Of a stretch of 64,000 nt of DNA, positions 11,801-22,480 are shown in pieces (position 1 is the stretch's first letter; every line of letters starts with the position of its first letter). The position numbers were made by a program, and so were the translations under genes. Source of the DNA: Symsagittifera roscoffensis. Lineage: Eukaryota; Xenacoelomorpha; Acoela; Convolutidae. The notes below the pieces were generated by a model that was not told the DNA's origin, made no database searches, and saw nothing but the letters and a program-made list of their open reading frames with translations. The DNA lies in the NCBI RefSeq assembly GCF_963678635.1, contig NC_087071.1:21045194-21109193 (forward strand). Reading direction: 5' to 3'.

Positions 11801-14800
11801 AAGCAAATTCATAATGAGAATGATCACAAAATAGTTCACATCTTTTTTCACAGAGATTGGTCCTTCTTTTTCAATATCTATTTTTTTCAAAGTTCATCCG
11901 GTTGCAAAAGTATTTTGGAAAAAAAGAACTGGCGATCATGATGGCAATAAAAAGTTATTTGTTAATTTACTTTACCTGATAGAGCTATTTTTAGCAGAAT
12001 TTGTTAATCAATATTGTTGAAATGGTTGTTATCTCAAGTTAGCGAATTATGTCCAAAATCATAAAGCTGGAAGTTGCAAAGTTTGATATTAGCAGGCCAT
12101 TTGGCTTACTGCCGTTTTGATCGAAACTTAATTTTTTCGAGGAAAATTATTTGGACCTAATAAAAACTGAGATTCTATTGATATTCAATTAGCTGATTGA
12201 GTTCAATCTGTCAAAATTGATGGCAAGATGTCTGAATACAAACCAGTTTCTTGTGGTATACTGCATGGCTTATTATTAGGTCAGCTTTTTTTATGTGGAA
12301 GTTGCAATGATCTGGCAATGTCTTGTAAAAAAGTTGAGACCGTTGATTTTTTTTTTGCAGACGACACCACATTTTTCTATGTTGAAAAACTGAACGAGAA
12401 ACTTTGTCTTGAAAATCCTGAAGCATACGAAAAAAAATTAGATAAGAATTGCCTAACCATCAAAATTCAACAGCGCTGTTTTTGTGAAACATTTTTCCAA
12501 TAGAAAATCAGAGGAGAAAGTATTTGGTTAATTTAAAGATTCAGGCACCGTGGCTGACAAAAATAACTTTTCAGGAAACGACAAAAAGAATTGTTGAGAA
12601 CTTAGAAAATTTATGTGGCGTTGATGAAAAGGGTAGGCACACTTCAAAGAAACAAAAAAAATTTTTTTTAGGATGCACATATGAAATCATTTGTACGAAG
12701 TACTTTAAATAACAAAAAAAGTACCAGGGACAGTTTCTTGAACAAAAAATTGCAGTCTTTGAAACAGTTTCCAGTTAATTCTTTTAAGACCTGTTTGAAC
12801 CAATGAAAGAAAAAAAATTATCAGGAGGAAAGTTGAGATTTTAAGGAGCAAATGAATATCAACTACGTAATAAAGATGAAGAAATTTTGCCATCTAACTG
12901 ATTATCGTACTAACATCATGATGAAAAATAAATTGGGTAATTACCACTATAAAACAGCTATTCCATATCAAATATTTTCATGCTCATTTTATCATACCTT
13001 TTTCGAGTAATTTATATTGAATGGGTTCTGATGAGTTATTACCACGCAATCAATTTTAAAATTAACATGTCACTACATAGAATTACAAAAGTAGAAAAAC
13101 AAAAACAATTTCAAAATAGAACCCATAGACCGTCGTTTTCAAAAAAAAGTTTTCAGAATTTTTGTATAAGAAAACCATCAAGCGGACCCGAAGTAGGAGA
13201 ACGAAATGCAGAAAATTTTGCAAAAATACGCGATTCTCATTTCATCCTCAAACACTGGTTTGGATAAATTTTTCACTTGTATCCATTGTTTTATCAAAAT
13301 TTTAACACGTTACAATCCATTTAAACTCGCGGATTATACTAATTATTTAATTTTTTTTCGCGATATTGGGGTTTTTGTAAAAAGTTTTTCATCTATGCGA
13401 ATAAATTTTATCAACTTATAATCCATTCAAAAATACGGATTGAAATAATTATTTAATTTTTTGTTTCTTTATTTGCAACATTGGGGTTTTTGTAACAAAT
13501 TTTTCATTTTTTGCTATGGTAATGCAGAAATATTGCAAAACGATCTAACCGTAGAGTCTGCGAAGTTTTAACTGCTTATCGCAATTCAACACAAGATCAT
13601 AACATGGGTCAGGCAAGGTCGAGACATGTGTCGCGTAAAATTGAAATATGAGTCGCGCAATATTCACAAAAAACTTGGAGCAGTTTTTCTAATGGAATTT
13701 TGTTGAAAATTTTTAGCTGGAAAAATTGTAATTTAGATGTAAGCTGCAAAATTATCAGGTATATATGTGTTTTAATGCCTAGACAACTCAGCCCGGAATG
13801 CTAAATCTATTTTGACAAACTCATTACTTGCACATTATTCTTAAAAGCGCCGTATAATATGATGTCGCTTCTTATGATAATAATCCTATAATCATAAGAA
13901 TTATTAGTGATGTTTTTGTCAAGATATTTCTGCCAAATAATTTCCATTATTAATGAGATCTGTAATTTTAAAACTGAAAGCCGAGCAGCTGGAAAAAAGA
14001 CTGAGTTGCCTTAAGCCTTCTCAAAATTTTTGGCTCAAACAACTACCAAAATCATCATTATGTATAGAAATTGACCCGAGCCGTTCCAACGTTTCTATAT
14101 CAAGATTTTCAAAAGTTTGTTTAACAGAAATTTTTTTGTTACGAACACTGGAAGAAACAATGGTTTCGAGAGGAACTGAAGCGCAACTTTTAGTACATAA
14201 GAAGATCAAGTATGGTATCGGATCAACAACCCCCAATCGGTTCAGGTGCAATAAGTTATTGATTTTTGAGACTTTAACTTTGATGGCAATTAAAAAGGTC
14301 TAAATATTTTAAAAAAGAACCTAACAAATTGAATGAAAGAAGTATAAGATAGCTATTCCCTATCAAAAATTTTAACGAGCAAAATATTATGCCTCATTGT
14401 AATAAAAGTAAACGCATTCAGAATAAATTAACTACGTGATGTGTCATGATTATGTAAACTCTCCAGATCACCGAAAAGGTGAGCTTTGTTTTGAGCTGAT
14501 CAATTAAATTTTCGTCTGTCCTTAGAAAAACCATTCAAGCTCAGTGAATAATCACGATCTTCCAAAGCCAGAACAGCACGGTTCTTTGTATCAGAAGGAA
14601 GTCCTAAGAGTATCGAGAGGAATCCCTGAGAAAGACCATCAGGGGAAGACCCTGAAAGACTCCAATTCAAATATTGCTCAGGAGAAATTTTGGAGGCTCT
14701 TTTCCACTCCCCGCTTTTAATTTCAATTTCGAAAAGCTTATTTAACGTTTTAATCAGGCAATGAAATTTGGCGTGGTGAACAAATCGACAACTGCCAACA

Positions 14801-17800
14801 TATTTGTTCTTCATACGTTACAGCGTAACATCACGCGTTTAGCCGTAACAACACATAAAACAAACATAAAACTAACCCATTTTGGATACCTTCGAAAAAA
14901 AAGCTGAGAAATAAATACATCCCGCTACAGGCAATACAAATTGCAAAATTATTATATTGAGTGTTCGATAGCCTAATCATATCCACATAGCTGATCTCAA
15001 ACTAACTTCGAAACGTTTTTGTTGCGGCCAGTAAGCATTGCGTCAAAAAACAAGAAAAAGAACGAAATGTTCAACTTAAACTTAGTAATTTTAAACCCAC
15101 ACTGTGAATGGACGCCCTCTTCCTGAGGGATTTGACCCGCTGCCGACCCAAAGGGTCTACTCTTTGTACTATTTTGAGATAACAATTTTGACTGAATGAC
15201 TTTAAAATTTTTCTAAAGGCGCCTTTGGCGCCAATCTATATTAATTTTGAGGGGGAGCGCTCGCCAAAAAAATGCGATTTTGCGGTCGAAATTTTTCAAA
15301 AAGTGCCGAAAAACGTCTTTTTTCCTAAATTTGCCCGCGGCGCAGAAAATTTGGTCAAATTAGGGTTTTTATAGTAGTTTGGTAGAGCTCAGAAAATCAA
15401 TTTGGTTGACTTAAAAAAAGGTCAACAAAATATTCAATTTTGTTTTGAAAATACGCCCCCCTCGAGAAATTCCTAGATCCGCGCCTGAATAAAACCTTTT
15501 CAAATGGATTATAAAAAATTTTTTATTTAAACTTTTATAGACACAAAAAATGGCAAAATTTTAGAGGAATTTTTCTAACTATTTTATTTTTTATCTCATT
15601 TTCACATGGTATAAATGGTTCACTAACATTTTCAGAAATCTAATCAAGTCAATGCTTTCACCTTGAAGAAGTTTTTACTTTTAATTTAGTTGATGAATCG
15701 AGTGGTTTCCAGCGTCGGCGAAAACAAAACTGTGGTTATAACACCTCTTCCACGCGTGAGACCAATAACCTTACGTCCCCAAACTATCCCAATTTTTACG
15801 ACAGTCACCTTTCTTGTAATTGGTTTATCGAGGCTGATGATGAAAACGACATCATACGTTTTACTGTTGTTGAAGTGGACATAGAGTTTGGCGATGAAGC
15901 AGACACGTCTTGGGGTTATGACTCTTTTGTTTTTGAGACATATGTATGCGAGGATTACGGAGTTGGATATTCATGTACTGATAAATTTACCCTAAATAAT
16001 GAAATCCTAGCTCAAAAAGATTTAGTGCTTCCTCTTACATATTATTCAATTGGACCAAAAGCACATATTTCATTTCAATCCGATATGGCTTTTGCGGGCA
16101 GAGGGTTCAGAGTGGTTTACAAAAGTATTCCCAATACTAAACTACGCCAAACTAAAAACGGAACAATAATATCTTTGAATAAAGTAGTTTCAGACGAAAA
16201 ACGCAAGAACGAAACGGCCACGCAAAGAAACATTGATCAAAGAACAACTGACCTTACGCATAGTAAAAGAGCAATCGATTATGACTATGACTACGAACCG
16301 CCCCTATTTTTGAATTTTAGATCTAACATTTATGGCATGTACGAGCAGTCCAAGCTTTCTGACTACACAGATTTCAGACGAGCAGCTTTCTTTCCAAAAA
16401 CAATGGTTGAACATATCGGTCACTGGGAGTCCGATTTTATTGTACAGTGTACCTATGATGGCATGACTTGTAACAGACGAGGAAAAGATTTCATTGGATA
16501 TCAGGACCCAATCTACGGCAACTGTTTCAGTTTCAACTCAGTCAGGTAAACCATCTCATATTTTTTTCATTTAAAATAAATCGCTAGATCACTTTCTTAT
16601 TTTCTGACTTTTTATTACCCGCATCCAGTTTCAAGCGTTATTAATCGATTAAATTACAATTTTAGTACCAGTTTTACTAAAATGAGAAACACTCGATTTC
16701 AACCAATTAATAATCGAAAACAATCTTTTTAAAAAAAAAATCGAAATATAATTAATTATAAACAACTATAGTCTATTTTAATCAATTAACCAATCGTCTA
16801 TTTTTCGATACAATTATAATCGATTATGATTGATTATAATCCATTTTTTAAAATCAATTTTCTATTTCATTAGTTTTGCTCAAAAATTCATTATAATTGT
16901 TCATAATTGATTATAATATCTTTTGTTTGTCCATTTTGTCTTCGAAGTTGCATCTATATTTTATGCTTTTTGTAGACGTTGGTTCCCTATGAAAAATGAG
17001 AAGAATGTTTTTAAAGTTTTTCAATTAATTCAAATTTACAAGTTTTTTTTATTTCTTACCCATTAGAGTTATTTTTGATGCATATTTTAGGTTTTTTATG
17101 CACCAAAACTTCAGTAATTGATTAAGTTTCATAATTGATTCGGAAGATTTCTTTTTAATCTACCGCGGGAACATTTCCACTCATATGAAAGAATCTCTGT
17201 GAAACTTTTATTTCATGGTAACACTTTGTGCTCAGATGAAGCAAAGTGTTCAAGAGATCTCTCTAATGGAGATTTTCTTTTTGACACAAAAACAAAAACC
17301 CATAAGATATATTTAGAATTTAGTTTCGAATTGACAAAATTTCGGCAAAATAAGAGATTACAATCGATTATAAACGATTATAATTGATTTTAAGGGTTTT
17401 TTGTAAGAACTATAATCAATTACAATAGATTATAATCTTTTGGAAAATTTAATGGGTATACAATTCCGCCACCCAAAACCTGTACCCGGTTACATAAAAT
17501 ACCACGCCAAACTTCTGTACTTTTTTACTGTGTAAGATGTATTTTACACAAAATTGCACAGATGTACAAAGCGTACGCTTAGATTGTTTAATTTGTCAAG
17601 ATTGCATTCATTTTTGTTCATTTAACCGGTGGCTTTCTTGGTTTTTTTTCTTATAAGCCTTATAAATGTTTTATTTTTTAAATCAATCGACGTAGCAGGG
17701 TTTTTCCTAAAAAAATTAACTCAGTGTTTTTTTGTTCAATTTGTTTAACTTTTTCTCGCATACGTTAGGTTCACAAAATGTTTACTTTTTTTTGCTGTAG

Positions 17801-19240
17801 CGCAATTTTGACTTGTATTTCATAGCTCCTAATTAACGTTTTGTTTTTTGGACAAATTTACTGGTTTTGCTCGACTTTTATTTTTTCCTCAAATTTCTTT
17901 TTCCCTTTTGTTCCGACTTTCGAAGAATTTGACGGAATATTTAACCGCAGGGTGGACTTTTTATATACCATTATTATACCCATATTATTTTTCTGGTCTC
18001 AAATTTAAAAAGATATATTCCGCGCTATTAACGCGTAAGCAGAGATTCAATTCCCTCAAAAATTGTTTCAAGTTGGACTGAGGCGTTCTTTTGTACTTTT
18101 TGAAACCCTTTGATGTAGGCCGTATGTACGTTTGGTATTTTACATAGCGTGTGAGGTTGATGTTTAAAACCAAACACAAAAAAAATCTTCTATTTTTGAA
18201 AGTTTCACCACTTTTTAAAAAAAACTAACACTACTCCATAGAATTTGAAGGGAAGTCGAAAACTACAGGGCTTAGATTTGTTTCGTTTTATGATAAATCA
18301 AATTTGGAAATTAAGTAGCTTTTATTTCAGAAATACGCACCTAAAAAGAAAAACCGATATACGAGAATTACGAAACAGCAGTAGAACAGGGAATGAGTTT
18401 GGTTTGAAGTTGACACTTTTCCTAGACTATGCTGAATATATTGGTTTGCTTACTCCAAATGTCGGTGCACGAGTACTTGTACACGATCCAAGAGTTCTAC
18501 CCGATTTACAATCCGAAAGTTTCCCAATTTCAGCAGGTGAGGCTACGTTCCTCGCTGTAAAAATGGAAGTAGTGAAGCGAATGGGTTCTCCATATGGCAC
18601 CTGCACTGAAAACTGGCCGGATTCGTTGAATTTAAACGTAGAGTTTAAATACAAGTGGCCGAAGTACACCCAGGAGTCTTGCATTAAAAAATGTATTTCG
18701 AATGAGGTATGGAAAAAATGTAAGTGCGACGACACGTACGATGATAATTGGGATATTCAGTGTAAATGGTACGAAAAAGATGTAAGTAAATGCCGAAGAC
18801 AAATTTATACTGCTTTTAAAAATCGCAGTTTGAAATGCGATTGTCCGCCGTCTTGTTATACAACAGAATATAAAATGGAGCAATCCAGATCTTTGTGGCC
18901 TTCCAAACAATACAGCCCTTTCTTTGCCTCAAAAATGTTGGAATCGGAGTCGAAAAAAGTTGTAAAATACATGAGCGATTTGATCAATGTCAGCCGTACT
19001 AATGAGGAAATAACTAAAGATATACGAGAAAATTTTGTGCGATTGGAAATTTTCTACGAAGCATTGAATTTTGCGATGATCAAAGAAAAAGCAGAATATG
19101 ATGTTTGGGATGTTCTCACTGACTTTGGAGGTAATATTGGACTCTGGTTGGGCTGGAGTGTTTTTGCGCTATTCGAACTTCTGGAGTTTTTTGTGAGATG
19201 CCTTGAGGCTTTTTTTCGCAGAAGGATCCTAGTTGAATAG
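8590..19240 (+). CDS. DEG/ENaC (ASC family) cation channel with LDLa and CUB ectodomain insert; five exons
   Basis: This is a predicted plasma-membrane subunit of a trimeric amiloride-sensitive-type sodium channel. The exons are 8590-8854, 9683-9970, 10798-11076, 15690-16545 and 18331-19240. They total 2,598 nt, or 865 residues plus stop, with GT-AG introns and matching phases (1,1,1,2). Seen in the sequence: an acidic cytoplasmic N-terminus; TM1 at about residues 83-105; the post-TM1 SKPALEFPAVTVCNENP block; an LDLa module at 179-225; a CUB domain at about 292-421; the finger-region GNCFSFNS block; the thumb cysteines from YTQESC (about 675) through CDCPPSC; and TM2 at about 833-853 with selectivity-filter triplet GWS at 837-839. 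DEG/ENaC subunits usually have about 450-650 residues, so the excess is the LDLa-CUB insert. The stimulus (acid, peptide or mechanical) cannot be read from sequence. No conventional signal peptide is present, as expected for the family. Confidence 0.93.
8908..9050 (+). repeat. hAT-like MITE fragment in intron 1 (ggcggatccag...ctcgaggggg)
   Basis: The end motif ctaggcggatccag, ctcgaggggg and an internal ccaaattgatttt block recur at 15,215-15,491 (reverse) and 22,194-22,480. The CAGGGGCGG-type terminus seen in the 22-kb copy resembles hAT-class non-autonomous elements. This copy is truncated or diverged at its outer end. Confidence 0.5.
9261..9345 (+). pseudogene. Decayed duplicate of channel exon 2 inside intron 1
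   Basis: The frame from 9,261 reads GKYLVIIEIEAVSKPAL, which matches the post-TM1 segment of exon 2 in both channel loci (GTKYLNYP.SIEIEIVSKPALEF in the second). It then degenerates and reaches a stop. At the nucleotide level the block gtttcaaaaccagctttg equals the second locus (54,150 region) and is closer to it than to the functional exon 450 bp downstream. There is no intact acceptor plus donor pair, so it is read as a relic of an extra exon-2 duplication. It could in principle be a cassette exon, but a stop shortly follows. Confidence 0.75.
9683..9970 (+). CDS. Channel gene 1, exon 2: TM1 and post-TM1 palm segment, first LDLa cysteine
   Basis: The acceptor tttctttgtag|TC and donor GAGG|GTAAGT are good consensus sites. 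The exon encodes the rest of TM1 (VYIGLSATFIYSVYHIG), the YYKYPVTIEIEI strand, the family signature SKPALEFPAVTVCNENPVRKS, and ends after IDCP. That cysteine (residue 179) spaces correctly to be the first of the six LDLa cysteines completed by exon 3. The exon is three codons longer at its 3' end than the equivalent exon at 54,058-54,336. Confidence 0.92.
10080..10285. repeat. Inverted repeat (hairpin) in intron 2
   Basis: Left-arm blocks tgtgtattttgctaaattta and gcgatgtctgcaat have their complements on the right (attgcagacatcgcat, tagcaaaatacacaa). The arms are about 70-75 bp around a spacer of roughly 60 bp. It resembles a small MITE-like hairpin. The arms mismatch at several sites, and no target duplication was recognised. 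Confidence 0.7.
10798..11076 (+). CDS. Channel gene 1, exon 3: LDL-receptor class A module
   Basis: Acceptor gttttag|GC, donor GAAA|GTAAGT, phase 1 at both ends. It encodes FQC...LCIPTDWVC...LNCG..DQSDED...RC, which together with IDCP of exon 2 gives the six cysteines and the acidic SDE calcium-site motif of an LDLa repeat (residues 179-225). The remaining about 50 residues contain four more cysteines (MCKSKYELCGSFFC, FEC) and match nothing I recognise. LDLa repeats in other proteins bind ligands in a calcium-dependent way, so an extracellular protein or peptide partner is an inference only. Confidence 0.9.
12216..12500 (+). pseudogene. Non-LTR retrotransposon reverse-transcriptase relic
   Basis: The frame reads VSCGILHGLLLGQLFL, then CNDLA, then FFFADDTTFF. 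This follows the non-LTR RT order of (v/s)GVPQGS.LGPLLF, (I)NDL and the catalytic (F)ADDT box, and continues with KKLDKNCLTIK, like the W...N.LtiN segment. The substrate-loop and NDL motifs are degraded, and the frame has no intact flanks, so it is an inactive jockey/CR1-like fragment inside intron 3. The following frame (12,524-12,712) may be its continuation but is not recognisable. Confidence 0.6.
13300..13515 (+). repeat. Two-unit tandem repeat, period about 108 bp
   Basis: The blocks aatccatt, aattatttaattttttt, attggggtttttgtaa and tttttcat appear in the same order near 13,314 and 13,422. This is an AT-rich diverged tandem duplication in intron 3. Confidence 0.6.
14500..14814 (-). pseudogene. 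Possible non-LTR retrotransposon fragment (N-terminal RT segment)
   Basis: The minus-strand frame contains LNKLFEIEIKSGEWKRASKI, which resembles the segment i..lfN.si..G.fP..WK.A.v upstream of the catalytic boxes of non-LTR reverse transcriptases, with the P lost. The rest of the 104 residues matches nothing I know. It is opposite in strand to the relic at 12.2 kb, so the two are separate insertions if both are real. Confidence 0.3.
15215..15491 (-). repeat. hAT-like MITE, reverse-oriented copy in intron 3
   Basis: The copy ends at cccccctcgagaaattccta then gatccgcgcctg, the complement of the caggcgcggatc end seen in the family. The internal block ggtttggtagagctcagaaa, followed by atcaatttggt, is the complement of the 22-kb copy. 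The left limit is taken near the small palindrome ggcgcctttggcgcc. It is G+C-richer than its surroundings. Confidence 0.55.
15690..16545 (+). CDS. Channel gene 1, exon 4: CUB domain and finger region
   Basis: Acceptor ttaatttag|TT (phase 1 in), donor GTCAG|GTAAAC (phase 2 out). It encodes a CUB domain from CGYN (residue 292) through LTSPNYPNFYDSHLSCNW, the IEADDENDIIRF..VEVDIE strand and GDEADTSWGYDSF, to GFRVVYK (about 421). These include the first CUB cysteine pair and the acidic calcium-site residues. A charged Asn/Lys/Thr-rich linker with a DYDYDYE run follows. After that comes the DEG/ENaC ectodomain block GHWESDFIVQC..DGMTC, with YGNCFSFNS ending the exon. The true frame starts upstream of the internal ATG at 15,875. 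The CUB insert sits between the palm after TM1 and the finger. Confidence 0.93.
16640..17450 (-). repeat. Dispersed AT-rich repeat family (TAATCGATTA-like), reverse copy in intron 4
   Basis: Many near-palindromic taatcgattataatt units occur here. Reverse-complemented blocks of 16,860-17,000 (aaccaacgtctacaaaaagc, gaagacaaaatgg) match 51,280-51,345 and 21,580-21,650 on the plus strand. It is non-coding, and the ORF-like stretch at 17,199-17,387 falls inside it. Confidence 0.65.
17905..18175 (+). mobile_element. Degraded left arm of the foldback element family, in intron 4
   Basis: The terminus tgttccgactttcga, the block gctattaacgcgtaagc, and gttttaca.agcgtgtgaggttgatg-like sequence occur in the same order as in the intact element at 56,968-57,350. 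It lies 155 bp upstream of exon 5. A matching right inner arm is found at 19,850-19,995, beyond the stop codon. Confidence 0.6.
18331..19240 (+). CDS. Channel gene 1, exon 5: thumb cysteines, TM2 and C-terminus
   Basis: Acceptor tttatttcag|A, ending in TAG. Exon 5 begins inside codon 563, joined as AGA. It encodes GLKLTLFLDYAEY...VLVHDP, the YTQESCIKKC / WKKCKCDD / CKCD-type thumb cysteines with LKCDCPPSCYTTEY, and the LWPS motif. These are followed by the pre-TM2 strand VRLEIFYEALNFAMI and TM2 GGNIGLWLGWSVFALFELLE (19,130-19,190). The cytoplasmic tail is short (about 15 residues). The filter position reads G-W-S where G/S-x-S is usual, which fits. An AATAAA occurs at about 19,640, but the polyadenylation site is not otherwise supported. 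Confidence 0.95.
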
Positions 19241-19849
19241 TAAGAAACAAACTCATCGAGCTTCCATGAAATAATTTACTGTTCATTTTGTTCTAAATAA
19301 TTTCATTGTTGTAAACTTTTACTTTCGTTTTGATTGTTACCAGCAAGTTTAAAGCAAGGCAAACTTGATAAAAAAAACAATATCCTTAATTTTCAAGCGG
19401 CTGAGCATTGAAAAAGAACAAAGATGACACGTTAATGAGATTAGATGGTACATTGCCGTCACAAAAAATTCGCGCTTTGCTTGACTAAATTCAAACTCAC
19501 GCCCCCCCCCCTCGCAATTTCTAATCGGATTAAAACGGCTATATGGTCAAATTTCATAGTTGAGAAACTAAGTTTGAAACGTTAAGATATTTTGACAGCT
19601 CAGTAAATCGATTGTAGAAACCCGATCAACTTGCTCTGATTTGAATAAATCTACATGATGCTTTAATGAACTTTTATTGAATTGCTGCGATCATCAATAT
19701 GCTCCACCGGTTGATATTGCCCACAGAAAACTACTTCATTCTTTGTTTATCTCTGATATAGTGTATAAATTGATCAGTAAACTGCTGTAGATAAATCTTA
19801 ATCAATACTTCACCTTAATTGAAACTTTTCTGGGTAGTTTCTTATCGAA

Positions 19850-19995
19850 TCTTTGTTATAGTCGTGTCAGTATCAAACAATGATGTAAGAACTAATCATG
19901 TCGAGTAAATCAAAACAAGACTACCCTTATCACGGCGAAACCCTGAATGTTCCCACTGTCTTCTAAGGTCTATGGAATAAGTTTCTGACTGTCAG
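19850..19995 (+). mobile_element. Degraded right inner arm of the foldback element family
   Basis: Reverse-complemented, this contains acattcagggtttcgccgtg and gtagtcttgttttgattta. These align with acattcagggcttcgctctg and gcagtcttgtatcattta in the left inner arm at 57,440-57,490. The plus orientation therefore equals the right inner arm of the intact element. Together with 17,905-18,175 it brackets exon 5. Confidence 0.6.
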
Positions 19996-20399
19996 CCGAA
20001 AAAAAGTCAATTGAAAATTGTCCATTTCTAATAAATTACAGAGGGCAATCATAAATCAGAATTTTCCTATTTGAACTGCAAAAATTCAATTGTGTTTTGC
20101 ATATTTGCCTGATTTGAAAATGTAGAAAATTTAGAAAATGTATTTGTTTTCATTTTTCCTTAGATATTGTTTGTTTAGTTTGCTTGGGATATTCTAGATT
20201 GTTTTCAGATTGGAAAATGTTTTTTTTTGGTTCGTTATTTTTGCGTTTTTGAAACAAGTTAAACAATTTTTATACGAGTCCTTAAGGCAAGTCCTCAATC
20301 ATTACTATCATCAGAAAGCACCTGATCAATTGATCAATTGCGATCAACTATTTCTATTACAAATCTATAACTGCCACGAAAAAAATTCAGTTTCAAACG

Positions 20400-20760
20400 C
20401 AAAAACCAGCAGTGGAAAGCTCATTACTTTTTCTTGGGAGGCTTGCCCACATTTTTTGTAGGTTGACCAATATGGACCCTTTTTTTGTGAAAAATTGTCT
20501 GCATCGTAGGCAAATAAAAAAAAACAGTTCAAAAAAAGGCGTTTTTAGGCACCTTGTAGAAAACTTTCACAAAAAATTAAAAAATTGCGTTTTTTCAACG
20601 CGCTTTCTCCCCTCAAAATTATTCATGTTAGCAACGAATGCGCCTTCAGAAAAATTTTTAGTCTGTTCAGCGAAAAATGAATGTCATAAGGTTATACCGA
20701 AGAGTGGACCTTTTAAAAAATTTGCAACTAGAATTGAGGGGCGCGGGGGGGGGGGTTTGC
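20400..20760 (+). repeat. MITE-family copy (related to 22,300-22,480)
   Basis: The order aaggcgttttt, aaaattgcgttttt, then a cagcgaaaa...catgaatgtcataa-like block parallels 22,330-22,460 (aaggcatttt, aaaattgcgttttc, atgccataaagt). It ends in a run of G. The open frames over it show no protein similarity. Confidence 0.45.
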
Positions 20761-21564
20761 GATGGCCCCTTGTTCTTATTCTCGGCACGCTACAGAGTAT
20801 GAAAGAATATTGGCAACATCATATGTTTTTTCGTCTATTTGTTTTGGTTTTTCCTATCAAAAATGCGCGATTGAATCACGGTTTTATGATGATACAGCGA
20901 AACCAAAAATTCATTCGGCTGAATTTGAATCATTGTATTTGAACTCTATAAGGTTCCTCAAAAGTTCCACTTCTCCAAAGTAAAGTTGGAGAAAAGTAAT
21001 CGAGCAACCTGTCCTAACTCAATAAAAGAGAAAATTATCGAATATATTACAATTCTAATTATACTTTTATCAAATAATGATAAATCATAACTGCCAAAAT
21101 TAGACGTTCAAATGATTTTTAATCTAATATAATGAAAACTTTTAGTGTATCAAAATAAATTATAGTTAATTAATTATTTCTTCAAAAGTTTTACGACAAT
21201 TATAGTATTTTATTCTATCAAAACTTTGTCACACCAAAAAGATTTTTTAATTATATTCAATAGGATTCCTATTTTTATGTCAATAACAAAACAAAATCTT
21301 TAAAAAATATATATTTTGTCCCACTTTGATTCATCTGAACACAAAATTTACTACGAAACAAAATTTTCATAGAGATCCCATCATTTTTATTAAAAAGTTC
21401 CCACGGTAGATGAAAAATATTTCTTCCAAAAAAATCATGAATTTGAAGCAACGTGCTGATATTTTCGTGGTCGAAAAAATTTAAAGAGTGCATCTTGAAA
21501 CAAATCGAGAAAAAATGAAAAAATTAAAACATTATAAATTTGAATTGATTTGAAAACTGCTAAA

Positions 21565-21860
21565 ACAGTTTTCACGTTTTTCACATAAACCACTGTCTAC
21601 GAAACCATAAAGTATCAGCAATTTGAATGCAAGGTCGAAGACGAAATGGGGAAACAAAGGGATTATATTCAGTTATAATAGATTTCTTGTGCAAAACACT
21701 TGAATCGGGAATTGAGATGAAAAATCGAATATAAGTGAAAACAATTTTTTCAAAAACAGATGGATTATTATCGATCATAGTCGGTCAAAATTTATTATAA
21801 TTGATTAAGTCTTGATTTCAAAAAGAGAGATTATGATAGATTATTGATTGATTAAAATCA
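21565..21860 (+). repeat. Dispersed AT-rich repeat family, plus copy
   Basis: The blocks tttttcacataaacca, gtctac and atgcaaggtcgaagac are shared in the same orientation with 51,275-51,345. Gattattatcgat / attataattgatta units follow. Confidence 0.65.
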
Positions 21861-22193
21861 ATTTTTCCTAATTTTGGTAAGACTGTTATAAGAACATAAT
21901 AAAATTGAAAAAATAAAGCTGGAAACTGTATGCATATATACAGTGATGATTGCGCTGAAACTGTCGGTAAATTGTATAATAAGCAAGAATTTATCCCAAT
22001 TCTACTCAAGTAGACTAAAAGACAATTGAAGATCAATTATTGATGTACGAATAATCTTGTTGGCAACGCTGTAGATTATGTGACTGTAGCTACTTACAAA
22101 TTAATCTAAAACTTTTTGATTTGTTTCACTAAAGTCAAAAAAATGTATTAGTTGATTGCCCTCAACATCTTTTCTTGCCTTCAGATGATACTG

Positions 22194-22480
22194 CAGGGGC
22201 GGACTTAAACCATTCTCGAGGAGAGAGGGGTGAGTTTCTGAAATTAGATTTTTTCTAGTTCTGCCAAATTGATTTTTTGAGCTCTTCCAAATCATTATGA
22301 GGCCCCTTTTTTGTAATCTTTGATTTTTGAAAAAAAAAACATGCCAAAAAAGGCATTTTCTGACCTAAAAATTGCGTTTTCCACTGTATACATTTGCAGC
22401 GAAAGGGCTTTTAGAAGAAGATTAGGGTCGGTCAGTCAAAATAGATGCCATAAAGTAGAACCAAAAGATGCCGGCAGGGG
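22194..22480 (+). repeat. hAT-like MITE, best 5' end
   Basis: It begins caggggcggactta and continues with ttctcgaggagagagggg and gccaaattgattttttgagc. This is the same order as the 8.9-kb copy and the complement of the 15.2-kb copy. The 3' limit is uncertain. The frame at 22,320-22,556 lies inside it and is not a gene. Confidence 0.5.

Larger units (their letters stand above)
11077..15689. other. Intron 3 of channel gene 1, with transposon relics
   Basis: This 4.6-kb intron carries a plus-strand reverse-transcriptase relic (12,216-12,500), a possible minus-strand one (14,500-14,814), a two-unit tandem repeat (13,300-13,515) and a hAT-like MITE copy (15,215-15,491). Apart from these I see no structure. 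The frame at 13,953-14,303 matches nothing and has intron-like composition. Confidence 0.7.

Noticed and set aside
15690-15884. Open frame starting at 15,690 in the CUB exon
   Set aside because: It is a shadow frame. The phase-compatible frame of exon 4 encodes the CUB domain over the same bases.
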